Assembly (NCBI RefSeq): GCF_003369915.1
Contig: NW_022881603.1
Coordinates: 18,597,515 to 18,661,514, forward strand
Reading direction: 5' to 3'
Length of the DNA: 64,000 bases
Origin: Drosophila miranda
Taxonomy: Eukaryota > Arthropoda > Insecta > Diptera > Drosophilidae
Positions 44,826 to 56,044 of the stretch are shown here, piece by piece; the stretch's first letter is position 1; the number at the start of each line of letters is the position of its first letter. The notes under the pieces were generated by a model that saw only the letters and a list, made by a program, of their open reading frames with translations, had not been told where the DNA came from and made no database searches. A program made the position numbers and the translations under genes.

Positions 44826-46281
44826 TTTGAATGAATTAACTGTTCAAATCCGGAAGCTAATGCAAAGCTGTTTGCTGATAAGAATTACTGCACTTCCAAG
44901 CCGCACTTGAACTTGAAAGTGTACTTGTACAGCTGCGTTTGATTCGTTTGTTAACCATAGCTGGGCTTAAATTTAAAGTTTATTTTAAATACAAATATTT
45001 AAATTATTTTAATACATTATTTAAATACATTTTTTTTTAAACATTGGTGTTTTTTTCATTCACTTTCATACTTCGCGCTCTACTTAAAGCAGGCTGGCAG
45101 TCCAGCAGCATTTCATTCGAGGTGCAGTTTTTCGGCAGTTGGCAGTTTTCCCGTTTATCGATAGCAACAATGAAATACCCTTCTGGAATATTTAAACCTA
45201 TTTCATCGATTTCTTTCTACAGAGACCAAGAATAATCATGCATGAATATGTCTAACCTATATCAATTTGAGAAAATTTCTTCATCAATTACGTTTTAAAA
45301 ACATTTTGGAAAACAGGGTATACAAAGGGCTATACACGCATCATGTCTTTAAATACTAGCAACATTGCGACTGTTTTTTTGTTGAACTATTTTGTTTAAA
45401 CCTTGTTTAAGTCAAAATACAACAAAAGCAAGGACTAAAAACTAACCAGTTTTGTAGAAAATGTATGTATCAACGGCCTAAAATTATGTGAGCCGAACTA
45501 AGGGTTTTAGTTAGCCAGAATTATTCAACGGAATCTCTAAATTGAGCAATATGAACGACTAGCCTCGTTTTTTTGTTTTGACTTATTTCGCTAAAACCGT
45601 TTTTTGGTTGACCTAATTCACTAATACCTTCTTTTAGACAAGATCCAATAAAAGCAAGTGTTTAAAATAAACTAGTCAATTCGGAAATAGATTCACTAAT
45701 CGGATAAAACTATGTGGGCATGGCTTAATGTTCTATACAGCTAGTAATATTCCACGGAATATCATAAACGAGGAATATGTAAAATAGAACTTGAATTCGT
45801 CAGTATATTTACGGTATATTTTTTAAATGAGACGGTACATTTCGGTATATTTCTGAGGGTCGGACGGTATATTTTAGCGATAAACCCGCGGATAATACTG
45901 AGGGACAGGACTTCATTTTCTTTTTTTCTTTTTTTGGCAATTTATTTATTCAGCTCTTGGAATTTATTATCTTATCTGATCAAATACTTGTTCAATACAA
46001 TATATCGGTGGAACAAAGTTCAATTAAAACAAAGGTGAGGCGAGACATTTTCCGGTCAACCTGCGCGTCCATCGCGGTGTTTTCCGCACACAGAGAACGG
46101 TGACTGGACAAAAATGTAAGTCCCCGTACTTCCAGCTAGTAGCTGGCCACATCCAGAAAAACCTGCTGTGTCATTATAGCCACGTCAGCAATCATCTTAG
46201 TTGGCGAGCTTGTGCCTGCAGTCACTGAATTTTATTTTATTTCATCACTTTCAGCTGGCACCCGGAGCAAATAGGATCATC
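44826..46281. other. Divergent promoter region, arm B
   Basis: Mirror of 39109-40537. The Dcr-2 5' UTR exon ends with donor 'aaaaat/gtaagt' near 46114 and the acceptor is at 46254-46255 ('ttcag/ctggcacc'). Small local differences from arm A include an extra 'gggtcggacggtatatttta' stretch near 45858. Confidence 0.6.
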
Positions 46282-49200
46282 ATGGCAGACAACGTGCATA
46301 GTGGGGAATCCGAAATAAAGGTATAAATAATATAAATTCCAGTGCATATACATAAGTTTGTACTTTTTGCTGAATTGTAAAAATGCATTCGCATTTGTTG
46401 CAGCCTCGCAGCTATCAGCTGCGTCTCGTGGATCATATTATGAAGAACAATGGGATAATCTACTTGCCGACCGGATCTGGCAAGACATACGTGGCCATCC
46501 TGGCCCTGAAGCGATTCTCCAAAGACATGGACAAGTAAGTCGCTTGCATTTTTTTATACCCGATACTCAAAATGAGTATTGGGGTATATTAGATTTGTGG
46601 TAAAAGTGGATGTGTGTAACGTCCAGAAGGAATCGTTTCCGACCCCATAAAGTATATATATACTCAATCAGCATCAATAGCCGAGTCGATTGAGCCCTGT
46701 CTGTCTGTCCGTCCGTCCGTCTGTCCGTCTGTCCGTCCCCTTCAGCGCCTAGTGCTCAAAGACTATAAGAGCTAGAGCAACGTTGTTTTGGATCCAGACT
46801 TCTGTGATATGTCACTGCTACAAAAATATTTCAAAACTTCGCCCCGCCCACTTCCGCCCCCACAAAGGACGAAAATCTGTGGCATCCACATTTTTAAAGA
46901 TACGATAAAACCAAAAACGCAGAATCGTAGAGGATGACTATATGTTCTAGAATGTAAAATCTCAACCAGATCGTATAATTATTATAGCCAGAATCAAGAA
47001 AACAATTTCATTCTTTCTCGCTCTGTCTCTCTCTAACACACAGGTTTCATGGGCGGTTTTGCCAATTGCAAAATATGAGTTCAAGGATCTCAGAACTTAT
47101 AAGAGCCAGAGCAACCAAATTTGGTATCCACACTCCTGTGATATCGGACCTTGACCGTTTTGTGTCCAAATTTCGCCACACCCCCTTTCGCCCCCGCAAA
47201 GGACGAAAATCTGGGGCATCCACAAATCTCAGAGACTATTAAGGCTAGAGTAACCAAATTTGGTATCCGCACTTCTGTTAGATCTCACTATAAAACGTAT
47301 ATCTCAGAATTTCGCCGCACCCCCTTCCGCCCCCACAAAGGACGAAAATCTGTTGCATCCACAATATTGCAGATTCGAGAAAACTAAAAACGCAGAATCA
47401 TAGATAATGACCATATCTATCAGACTGCTGAATCTGGATCAGATCGGATCATTTTTATACCCAAAAGGAACAAATCAATTTGCACTGGCTACGCAGCGCC
47501 CGACGTCACGCTCAGACTGATTTTCTGTCTCTCTCGCACGCACAATTTGTCGTGTCGTTTAATATTAGCTGCGTCTGCCGGAGGAGAGCCATACTGACTA
47601 AGTATCGGGTATAACTGTAGAGTTGCGGTGACTCACAACGTTCCCCCTCGTTTCATACTGGAATTTTGCAAACCCACTCATACATAAGCAAATATGTACA
47701 TATGTATGTAGCTGTTGAACTGAATTCTCGGATTTGTTTACACTCTTACAGATCAATTGAGGAGGGCGGAAAACGAGCTTTATTTATGTGCAATACAGTC
47801 GAGCTAGCCCGCCAGCAGGCAATGGCCGTGAAGAAGTTCTCAAATCTCAAAGTGAAGTTCTTTGTGGGGGAGCAGGGCGTCGACGACTGGTCGAAGATAA
47901 AATGGAGCCACGAAATAAGCGATAGCCAAGTTAGTGTCGAGCTCATGACGCCTCATCAAACCAATATGCATTTCTGATATTCGTTTATATAGAACGGATG
48001 CACTAGTATTTGTGCTTCCAAGTGCTTTACAAATTTGGCGCTGGCTTTTTTTTTCTAATTGATTTTTCTTATATCTTGCAACGACAATAGGTTCTGGTGG
48101 GCACAGCCCAAGTAATGTTGAATATGGTCACCCAGAAGTACTTGGAGCTGAGCTCTGTGAGCATCGTGATTATAGACGACTGCCACCATGGCACTGGTCG
48201 CTGACCGAAACACGCCACTGCCGCGCGTTTTGGGACTGACGGGTGTACTCATTAAAGGCAACGAATTTAAGCTGGTCGCTCAAAAGCTCAGAGAGCTGTC
48301 CGTGTCCGACACGGAGGAATTGAAAAACGTGATGCTGTGAGACCTTTTAAGCCCTTTCCATAGAAGAAATCACGCTATAGCAGTTCTGTTTATTTTTTGC
48401 AGCTACTCCACCAAACCAAGTGAGTGTTTAGTGACTTATCCAGACCAAGTGGGGAGCCTTGTGATCGGGCACGCCATACATAGATGCATTGAGCACTTCT
48501 ACGTACGCCTAGACGATTTGGAGATTGGCAAACAGCCTACGCGCTATTCCAAGGGACTGTCGACCCCCCGCGATCCGCCCAAGAAAGGATATATAAAGAC
48601 TCTGCTCAACGACTTCCAGTACCAGCTGGAGCACTACGGCGTATATTCGGCAGCCATGGCCATAGTATCGGTGATTCTAGAGTTTGAAATCAAGCTGCAT
48701 CATCATCAACCCTTGCCCTGACCCACATATATAAGTTGGCCATCTGTCTGTGTAACCGGATCAATCACATGCTAAAGAAAAAGCTTCGCGATTTGGTCGA
48801 CGATGATACGGAACCCGATGACGCAGTCCACACGGAGGAAACCATCATGATCTTTTCGACTCCCAAGGTGCAGAGATTTTTGCATTACGTGCAGAAAACG
48901 TTCTCGGGCAAGGATGCCAAGCATATTTGCTGCTTGGTCTTCGTTGAGCGCCGGTATACGAGCAAATGCATATACCAATTGTTGAAGAAGTTCATTGCGG
49001 TTATTCCGGCGCTGCGCGATGTTCTCGTGCCGCAGTTTATGGTGGGCCGCAACTCAGTTTCAGCGGATTGTGAGAGCGTCCTGGAGCGCAAGTGGCAAAA
49101 GTCGGTACGTTATGCCTCGGGCCTCAGCACAGAACATTATATTAAAAGTATATTATTCTCGCCTGTCGCAATCCTCATCAAAGGCCATTCATCAATTTAG

Positions 49201-52200
49201 GGATGGCGAAGCCAACCTGATGGTCTGTTCGAGCGTTCTAGAGGAAGGCATCGATGTAAAGGCCTGCAATTACGTGTTGATCCTGGATCCTTTAAAGACA
49301 TTTAACATGTACGTGCAGACGAAGGGGCGGGCTCGATCCAAGGAGGCCCAGTTTGTGCTTTTTTCCTCAGAGCTTGACCGCATAAAAACCAACCAACAAA
49401 TCAATCAATATCGCCAAGCCCATACATCGGAGAGTATTTAAAGGATCGCGTCCTGGATCGGGCCGAACCCCTGATGCAAGAGATAGCCGATCACTTCCAC
49501 GAATTGATCCCACCATTGATAAACGAAAAAGGTGCTGTGCTGCTGCCTAGCAGTGCCCTGATGCTGCTCCACCGCTACTGCCAGAGCCTGCCTTTGGATG
49601 CATTCGGCTTTGTGGAGCCCTGGATCACACTAATCAGTTGGGACCAGAAGCGGGAACTCTTTGGCACACAGGCCGCAAGCAAAGAAGTCGTCTTATCGAA
49701 CTTCCACTCAGCTCGTCCGTGCGGGATAAAATCAGTCAGTAATCATGTTCGAATCATTCCAGAGCGATCCCATGACTTCCGTTAAGGCGGCAAAAATATC
49801 GGCAGCCTTTAAGACCTGCATTAAACTGTACTCCACGGGGGAGCTCAACGAGCGTTTCCTACCCGTCACGCTTAAGGACCGGGGGCACGGCGATAGCCGA
49901 CTTTCACTTTGACCACTGGAGGAAATACAGCGACGATGGTGAGTCTTATTCAATCAAATACCCACTAATTCTGTTTAATCATTCTCCTCCTTGGGTGCTT
50001 TTAGTTATCGATACGGTAAACAAGCAGAAACTCAAGCCGGAGACACAAACTACCTTCAAGACCTCTTGTCCGCCGTAATTATACGATTGCCGGCCACGGG
50101 TGGGTGAAGTCTGTTATGCCTATGAGATCATTTTGGAGCCGCAGCTCGAGCGCAACGACTACACAGAGCACATCCACGACAACATGCTGTCGGGTAAGAA
50201 CTTTGCGTTGCTGCTGAGGAAGCAGCTGCCGCCTCTCTCGAAAATGCCGCTGTTCTGCAACCAGGGCCCATTGCATGTGCAGGTTAGGGAGCACCCGCAG
50301 AGCAGCTGGAGCAACTGCATCAGTTCCATGGAATGCTGTTCCGCGATCTGTTGAAGATCTGGCATCCCTGCTTTGTACTGGATCGTCGAGGCAAGGACAA
50401 CTCCTACCTGATCGTGCCTCTAGCCGTGGGCGCAGAGCATCAGAATGTGGTGGACTGGCCGCTGGTCCGTTAGTTCCAGCGTCTGCCCACCCCGAAGCCT
50501 GTCAGTGTGAAGCAGCGCAAGGAACAGCGAGCGCCGCTTCCAGAGGACTATGAGGGGAAAATTGTGACTCAGTGGTATGCCAACTTCGCGAGCAAGCGAA
50601 TGCTCGTGCACAAGGTGCGCAGAGACCTGACTCCGAGCAGCCTGATGGAAAGCAACCACCAGAACACGAGCTATGGCGAGTTCACCACGTCCAAGTATGG
50701 CGATGACATCGAAGGAATTGTTCGCATGGACCAGTTCCTGATCGAGGTGCGCGAGCTTACGGAGCAACTGAACTTCTATGTCCAGCAGCGGGGCAAGACG
50801 TCGGCCCAGAGCAAGGCCAGGGTCAAGATCATCCTCATTCCGGAGCTCTGCTTTAATTTCGATTTCCCCGGCGACCTCTGGATAAAAGCAGTGTTTCTAC
50901 CCAGCATCTTGAACCGGCTCCACTTCATGCTGCATGCTGAGGCATTACGACAACGCTTCAATACCTACCTGGGGCTGCAACATCTGCCTCAAAATGGAGT
51001 TGACTATAGGCCAAAGCTCTTGGAGATCGACTGGTCGTTGCGCCGCAATGTGGATTCCCATGGCAATGCCGTTCCCAATAATTATGAAGAAGGGTCACGC
51101 TCCATTCTGGAGCCCCTACCCATCAAAGAAGTTGAGATTGGGATGAAGACACTGCAGATACGCGACTTACAACATTCGTGGCAGCAGTACCTGGAACCCG
51201 TAGACCTACCCCGGAACATCATGTCCGCCTATACCGTGGAGTTGAACTATTACAACAATTTTATATCCGGCCAAGTGGCGTCTCTCGACAAAATGGAGCA
51301 GGACGACAGGGAGTTCTGGCTGGAGACGCAGTTCAAGATGCCTAAAGGAGGGAACATCTATGAGACCAGGAGTCCAGCAATGCCCCCTGCCGCCCGGCCT
51401 GCCCTGCTCCCGCCGACCAGCTCAGCTCCCAAACCACAGTCGTTGAATGTGTTGCCGGTTCTGATGAAGAGCGTCTCCGATGATCACATCACTCCGGCCC
51501 ACCAGGGTGAGTTCCTGGCGGCCATCACCACAGCGGGATCTGCCGATGTTTATGATATGGAGCGAGCGGAGCTGTAGGGTGACTCGTTTCTCAAGATGAG
51601 TGCCAGTCTTTACCTGGCCAGCAGGTATCCCGACTGGAACGAAGGCACGCTCACGCAGGTCAAGTCGAGGCTGGTGTCCAACAAGAACCTGATGTATTGC
51701 CTCAGGGAGACGGATATTCCCAGTCGTATTAGCTGCAGTCTGTTCGACCCCAGATTAACGTGGCTTCCGCCCAGCATTAATCTGCCCGAAGATGTCTTGG
51801 ATTTGTGGACGGAGCAGCCGAGCTTTGCCAAACTGATTGGTCCCCATAATCTCTTCAATCTGGCCCTTAGTGACGAGGAGATTCTGGCAGGTCGTTGCAA
51901 CGAGGATACCTATCGTCGCTTTGTGCAAGGTTGCAAGAGCAATCAGCAAGGCTATTATGCCGGCCGAGACTTCTCCTCCGGCGTGAACTACTTCTTTGGT
52001 GAGGTCGCTGCTCAGAACAAGGTGAGAAACTATGGATTGCAACATGGCTTCCGCATGCTGGAATACTTCGGCATTTGCAAGCCGGACGTTTATAAGCCAT
52101 TGTCGCAGCTGCTCGATCTTCAGTTGAAGAGCACCAAGATGCGAGCCAACGCGAGCCCTGACGATATTGATGGCTTCCTGATCAACCTGATCGGGATCGG

Positions 52201-53001
52201 GGCTACCTCTTGCAGGCCCTGACGCATCCGTCGTTTCCCACCAATCGCTTGACCGGCTGCTACCAGGAGCTGGAGTTCATTGGCGATGCCATACTCGATT
52301 TTCTCATCTCTGCATACATTTTCGAAAACAATACCAAGCTGCGTCCGGGCGAGCTCACGGATCTGCGCTCGGCATTGGTCAATAACATGACACTGGGATG
52401 CATCTGCGTGCGCCACAAGCTGCACCTCTTCATTCTGGCAGAGAACGCGTTGCTATCTGAGACCATCAGCAAGTTTGTAAAATTCCAAGAGAGCCAGGGA
52501 CACAGAGTCACGAATCATGTACGTTTTCTGCTCGAGGAGAGAGATGTGCAGGCCGTTATTCTGGACTTGGACGATGAAGTGGAGTTGGCCATGGAAAATG
52601 AGTCGGAAGACGGTCCACGCATCGGTGCTTTCAACTTGACGCAAAACGTAGATGTCCCCAAGGCTTTAGGCGATGTCCTGGAGGCACTTATCGCGGCCGT
52701 CTACCTGGATTGCCGGGATCTGCAGACAACCTGGCAGATGATCTACCATTTGTTTGAGCCCGAGCTGAAGGAATTCTCCCAGAATATACCCATCAGCCCG
52801 ATTCGTTAGCTCCATGAGCACAAGCTGGCCAATCCCGTCTACGGTCCGCCCCTTGTAGACAACGACGTTGTGATGATGTACTGCCAGTTCACCTGCATGG
52901 AGAAGATCATTCGGGTCACTGGTTTCGGCTCCAACAAGGACCAAGCCAAATTGGCTGCTGCCAAGAGTGCTCTCCAGAAATTGGCTAAATGTGATGCATA
53001 A
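46282..53001 (+). pseudogene. Dcr-2: Dicer-2, arm B copy (pseudogene)
   Basis: Exons 46282-46320, 46404-46534 (Walker A kept), 47752-47929, 48091-48336, 48403-49104, then from 49184 on to the stop at 53001. The dsRBD frame is intact here, unlike arm A. Breaks: 38 bp missing in exon 4 at about 48197, just after a changed 'DDCH' box; the shared 1-bp deletion near 48715; 4 bp lost near 49425; the donor after 49733 deleted with about 36 bp; about 22 bp lost near 50297; TAG codons at 50471, 51575 (RNase IIIa) and 52807; an in-frame loss of 13 residues near 52020 that removes the RNase IIIa 'DTLEALLG' helix; and a further deletion near 52185. Many open blocks remain, so decay is recent. Confidence 0.96.
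46555..47653 (+). mobile_element. DINE in Dcr-2 intron 2, arm B
   Basis: Mirror of the element at 37741-38831, in the same intron position and the same orientation relative to the gene. Confidence 0.95.
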
Positions 53002-53025
53002 TCCATAGAACTACATACCATTGAC

Positions 53026-53114
53026 CGTGACCCACAAAGTCTAAGCCTGACACCCATTCTGTATATGTACAATTAATTAAATGGTTGTGATGCTTAGACT
53101 TTTATTGGTCACTG
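53026..53114. mobile_element. MITE-like inverted-repeat element, arm B
   Basis: Mirror of 32525-32613. Here the CAGTG end with its adjacent TA is at the right ('ggtcactgta'). Confidence 0.7.
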
Positions 53115-53139
53115 TATTATTTGTAAGCTTTTCATGAAC

Positions 53140-53226
53140 AAAAAAGCATTTTTACCAATTTGTTATACCTTTTTAAAAATTATTTTAATATGTAAAATAA
53201 AATCGCTATGTACCGCGTGTGCTCGT
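53140..53226 (+). other. Dcr-2 3' flank, proximal piece
   Basis: About 87 bp of flank beyond the palindrome. Its reverse complement is at 18586-18668, next to Ns2 copy 2. Confidence 0.85.
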
Positions 53227-54354
53227 TATACCCGATACTCAAAATGAGTATTGGGGTATATTAGATTTGTGGTAAAAGTGGATGTGTGTAACGTCCAGAA
53301 GGAATCGTTTCCGACCCCATATAGTATATATATTCTTGATCAGCATCAATAGCCGAGTCGATTGAGCCCTGTCTGTCTGTCCGTCTGTCCGTCCGTCCGT
53401 CCGTCTGTCCGTCTGTCCGTCCGTCCGTCCCCTTCAGCGCCTATTGCTCAAAGACTATAAGAGCTAGAGCAACGATGTTTTGGATCCAGACATCTGTGAA
53501 ATGTCACTGCTACAAAAATATTTCAAAACTTTGCCCCGCCCACTTCCGCCCCCACAAAGGACGAAAATCTGTGGCATCCACATTTTTAAAGATACGATAA
53601 AACCAAAAATGCAGAATCGTAGAAGATGACTATATGTTCTAGAGTGTAAAATCTCAACCAGATCGTGTAATTATTATAGCCAGAATCAAGAAAACAATTT
53701 CATTCTTTCTCGCTCTGTCTCTCTCTAACACACAGGTTTCATGGTCGGCTTTGCCAATTGCAAAATATGAGTTCAAGGATCTCAGAACCTATAAGAGCCA
53801 GAGCAACCAAATTTGGTATCCACACTCCTGTGATATCTGACCTTGACCGTTTCGTGTCCAAATTTCGCCACACCCCCTTCCGCCCCCGCAAAGGACGAAA
53901 GTCTGGGGCATCCACAAATCTCAGAGACTATTAAGGCTAGAGTAACCAAATTTGGTATCCGCACTCTTGTTAGATCTCACTATAAAACGTATATCTCAGA
54001 ATTTCGCCCCACCCCCTTCCGCCCCCACAAAGAACGAAAATCTGTTGCATCCACAATATTGCACATTCGAGAAAACTAAAAACGCAGAATCATAGATAAT
54101 GACTATATCTATCAGATTGCTGAATCTGGATCAGATCGGATTATTTTTGTAGCCAAAAGCAAGAAATCAATTTGCAGTGGCCACGCAGCGCCCGACGTCA
54201 CGCTCAGACTGATTTTCTGTCTCTCTCGCACGCACTCTTTGTCGTGTGGTTCAATATTAGCGGCGTCTGCCGCAGGAGAGCCATACTGACTTAGTATCGG
54301 GTATAACTGTAGAGTTGCGGTGTACGCAGCAGCTCACAACGTTCCCCCTCGTTT
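53227..54354 (+). mobile_element. DINE element, full length
   Basis: Complete copy from 'tatacccgatactc' to 'cctcgttt'. It splits flank sequence that is uninterrupted at 18522-18672, so the insertion site can be read directly. Confidence 0.93.
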
Positions 54355-54416
54355 TAGCTAGATTTACAATGGGCTAGATGGGCGGGCTACATCGTCAACG
54401 ACGTCAATGCCATTTT
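54355..54416 (+). other. Dcr-2 3' flank, distal piece
   Basis: Matches the reverse complement of about 18525-18585 ('gatgggcgggctacatcg'). Confidence 0.85.
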
Positions 54417-54711
54417 TATTCCCGATACTCAAAATGAGTATTGGGGTATATTAGATTTGTGGTGAAAGTGGATGTGTGTAACGTTCTTGATCAGCATCAA
54501 TAGCCGAGTCGATTGAGCCATGTCTGTCTGTCCGTCTATCCGTCTGTCCGTCCCCTTCAGCGCCTAGTGCTCAAAGACTATAAGAGCTAGAGCAACGATG
54601 TTTTAGATCCAGACTTCTGTGATATGTCGCTGCTACAAAAATATTTCAAAACTTCGCCCCGCCCGCTTCCGCCCCCACAAAGGACGAAAATCTGTGGCAT
54701 CCCCAATTTAA
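54417..54711 (+). mobile_element. DINE 5' fragment
   Basis: First 295 bp or so of the element with a 36-bp internal gap near 54486, cut after 'gtggcatccccaattt' and joined to an inverted DINE. Confidence 0.88.
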
Positions 54712-55133
54712 AACGAGGGGGAACGTTGTGAGTTGCTGCGGAGACCGCAACTCTACAGTTTTACCCGATACTAAGTCAGTATGGCTCTCCTCCGGCAGAC
54801 GCCGCTAATATTAAACGACACGACAAGGAGTGCGTGCGAGAGAGACAGAAAATCAGTCTGAGCGTGACGTCGGGTGCTGCGTAGCCAGTGCAAATTGATT
54901 TGTTCCTTTTGGCTATAAAAATGATCTGATCTGATCCAGATTCAGCAATCTGATATATATGATCATTATCTATGATTCTGCGTTTTTAGTTTTCTCGTAT
55001 ACTCAATATTGTGGATGCAACAGATTTTCGTCCTTTGTGGGGGCGGAAGGGGGTGGGGCTAAATTTTGAGATATACGTTTTATAGTGAGATCTAACAGGA
55101 GTGCGGATACCAAATTTGGTTACTCTAGCCTTA
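54712..55133 (-). mobile_element. DINE 3' fragment, inverted
   Basis: Begins with the 3' hairpin end (aaaacgaggggg) on the minus strand and is cut after 'ggttactctagccttaat', where env-like sequence begins. Together with 54417-54711 it forms a fused inverted pair. Confidence 0.88.
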
Positions 55134-55368
55134 ATAATTAACAGTACCATTAATTAACCATACAGAAGAAATGGATAAGTTAAGAAACGAAATAAAATTG
55201 TTAAAGGAAGGTCATCATGACTTAAAAGGACTTAAGTTCCATCATGTATCTGGACATGCGGCCTTGATTATCGGAATCATAATAATGATAATATTAATAA
55301 TCTATGCCATAAGAAGAATTAAAGTTGCACGAAAACTGCAAACGATAGCACTTCCCTACCCACTGTAA
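55134..55368 (+). pseudogene. C-terminal tail of a retroelement Env-like membrane protein
   Basis: The frame includes a lysine-rich helix ('MDKLRNEIKLLKEGHHDLK'), the phrase 'HHVSGHAALI', a strong transmembrane segment of Ile residues and a short basic cytoplasmic tail ending at 55368. This layout (ectodomain helix, anchor, short tail, then non-coding sequence) resembles the Env C-terminus of insect errantivirus-type elements. Only the tail is present, cut at the left by a DINE, so it has no function as it stands. The family is inferred from layout. Confidence 0.5.
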
Positions 55369-55913
55369 TAGACTGTAAATGATTATCTGTACTTGTAATT
55401 ATAGCTATAAAGAAAATGTACACAAAAAGGTTCACAAGAATCCAAATACAAACAATGCCACTTTCGGCCCTTTGCAGAATATTCAAACATGAACATATTA
55501 TCGTCAATACAATGCCACTTTCGGCCCCTTGCAGAATGTTTAAATATAACTAGATTATTGTACACATAAACTCATGTAACAACACCGATCTCTAAAGAAA
55601 TAACATAAAGTAGACAAGTTATGACTGCACTGGTGTAAACAGAGATCTGTAACCCATTAATACGACAACAAAACACAAGTGGAGAAAACACTTAACAAAT
55701 GCGGTCCTAAAATAAAACTAATGTAAGCATGTACTCAAAAAGACACCCTCAGTAAAGTGTATCCTCTGCGTAGGTCTAACAATAATTATAGACTACCAAA
55801 TTGTACCTCCTACCTCATTGTCAAATCACAAGGCTCTGATTTTAAGAATAAAATTCAGTTTGAATTTACAACTCAACTCGCAAATGTCTAGACTTTTCTT
55901 TTAAGGTCTTAAC
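55369..55913. other. Probable 3' region/LTR remnant of the env-bearing element
   Basis: Non-coding, with a direct repeat of about 57 bp ('caatgccactttcggccc' at 55453 and 55510) and an AATAAA signal near 55848. Position directly after the env-like tail suggests the element's 3' end or LTR, but no second LTR is present to confirm it. Confidence 0.4.
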
Positions 55914-55979
55914 ACTTAGTATCGGGTATAACTGTAGAGTTGCGGTGTCCGCAGCAACTCACAACGTTCCCCCTCGTTT
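55914..55979 (+). mobile_element. DINE 3' terminal 66 bp
   Basis: Only the 'agtatcgggtata' motif and terminal hairpin remain. The junction to the next segment is the same as at 17422/17423. Confidence 0.9.
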
Positions 55980-56043
55980 ATATTTACAATAAAGTGCAGA
56001 GTGCACTCTACATTCATTTGATCCGAGTGTCCATGCAACAGCG
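55980..56043 (-). other. Displaced inverted piece of the Rab4 3' flank
   Basis: Reverse complement of about 17360-17422 ('tttacaataaagtgcagagt'). It carries the same attached DINE end and breaks at 'cagcggt' into a BEL element. Confidence 0.9.
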
Positions 56044-56044
56044 G

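Larger units (their letters stand above)
42982..53139. repeat. Palindrome arm B (about 10.2 kb)
   Basis: Inverted copy of 32500-42363, highly similar along its length, with private indels. Homology ends at 'ttttcatgaac' near 53139; arm A ends at the same base against a DINE. Confidence 0.97.

Noticed and set aside
55134-55368. A host single-pass membrane protein
   Set aside because: The frame has no upstream exon, is cut by a DINE and is followed by LTR-like non-coding repeats, so a retroelement Env tail is more likely.
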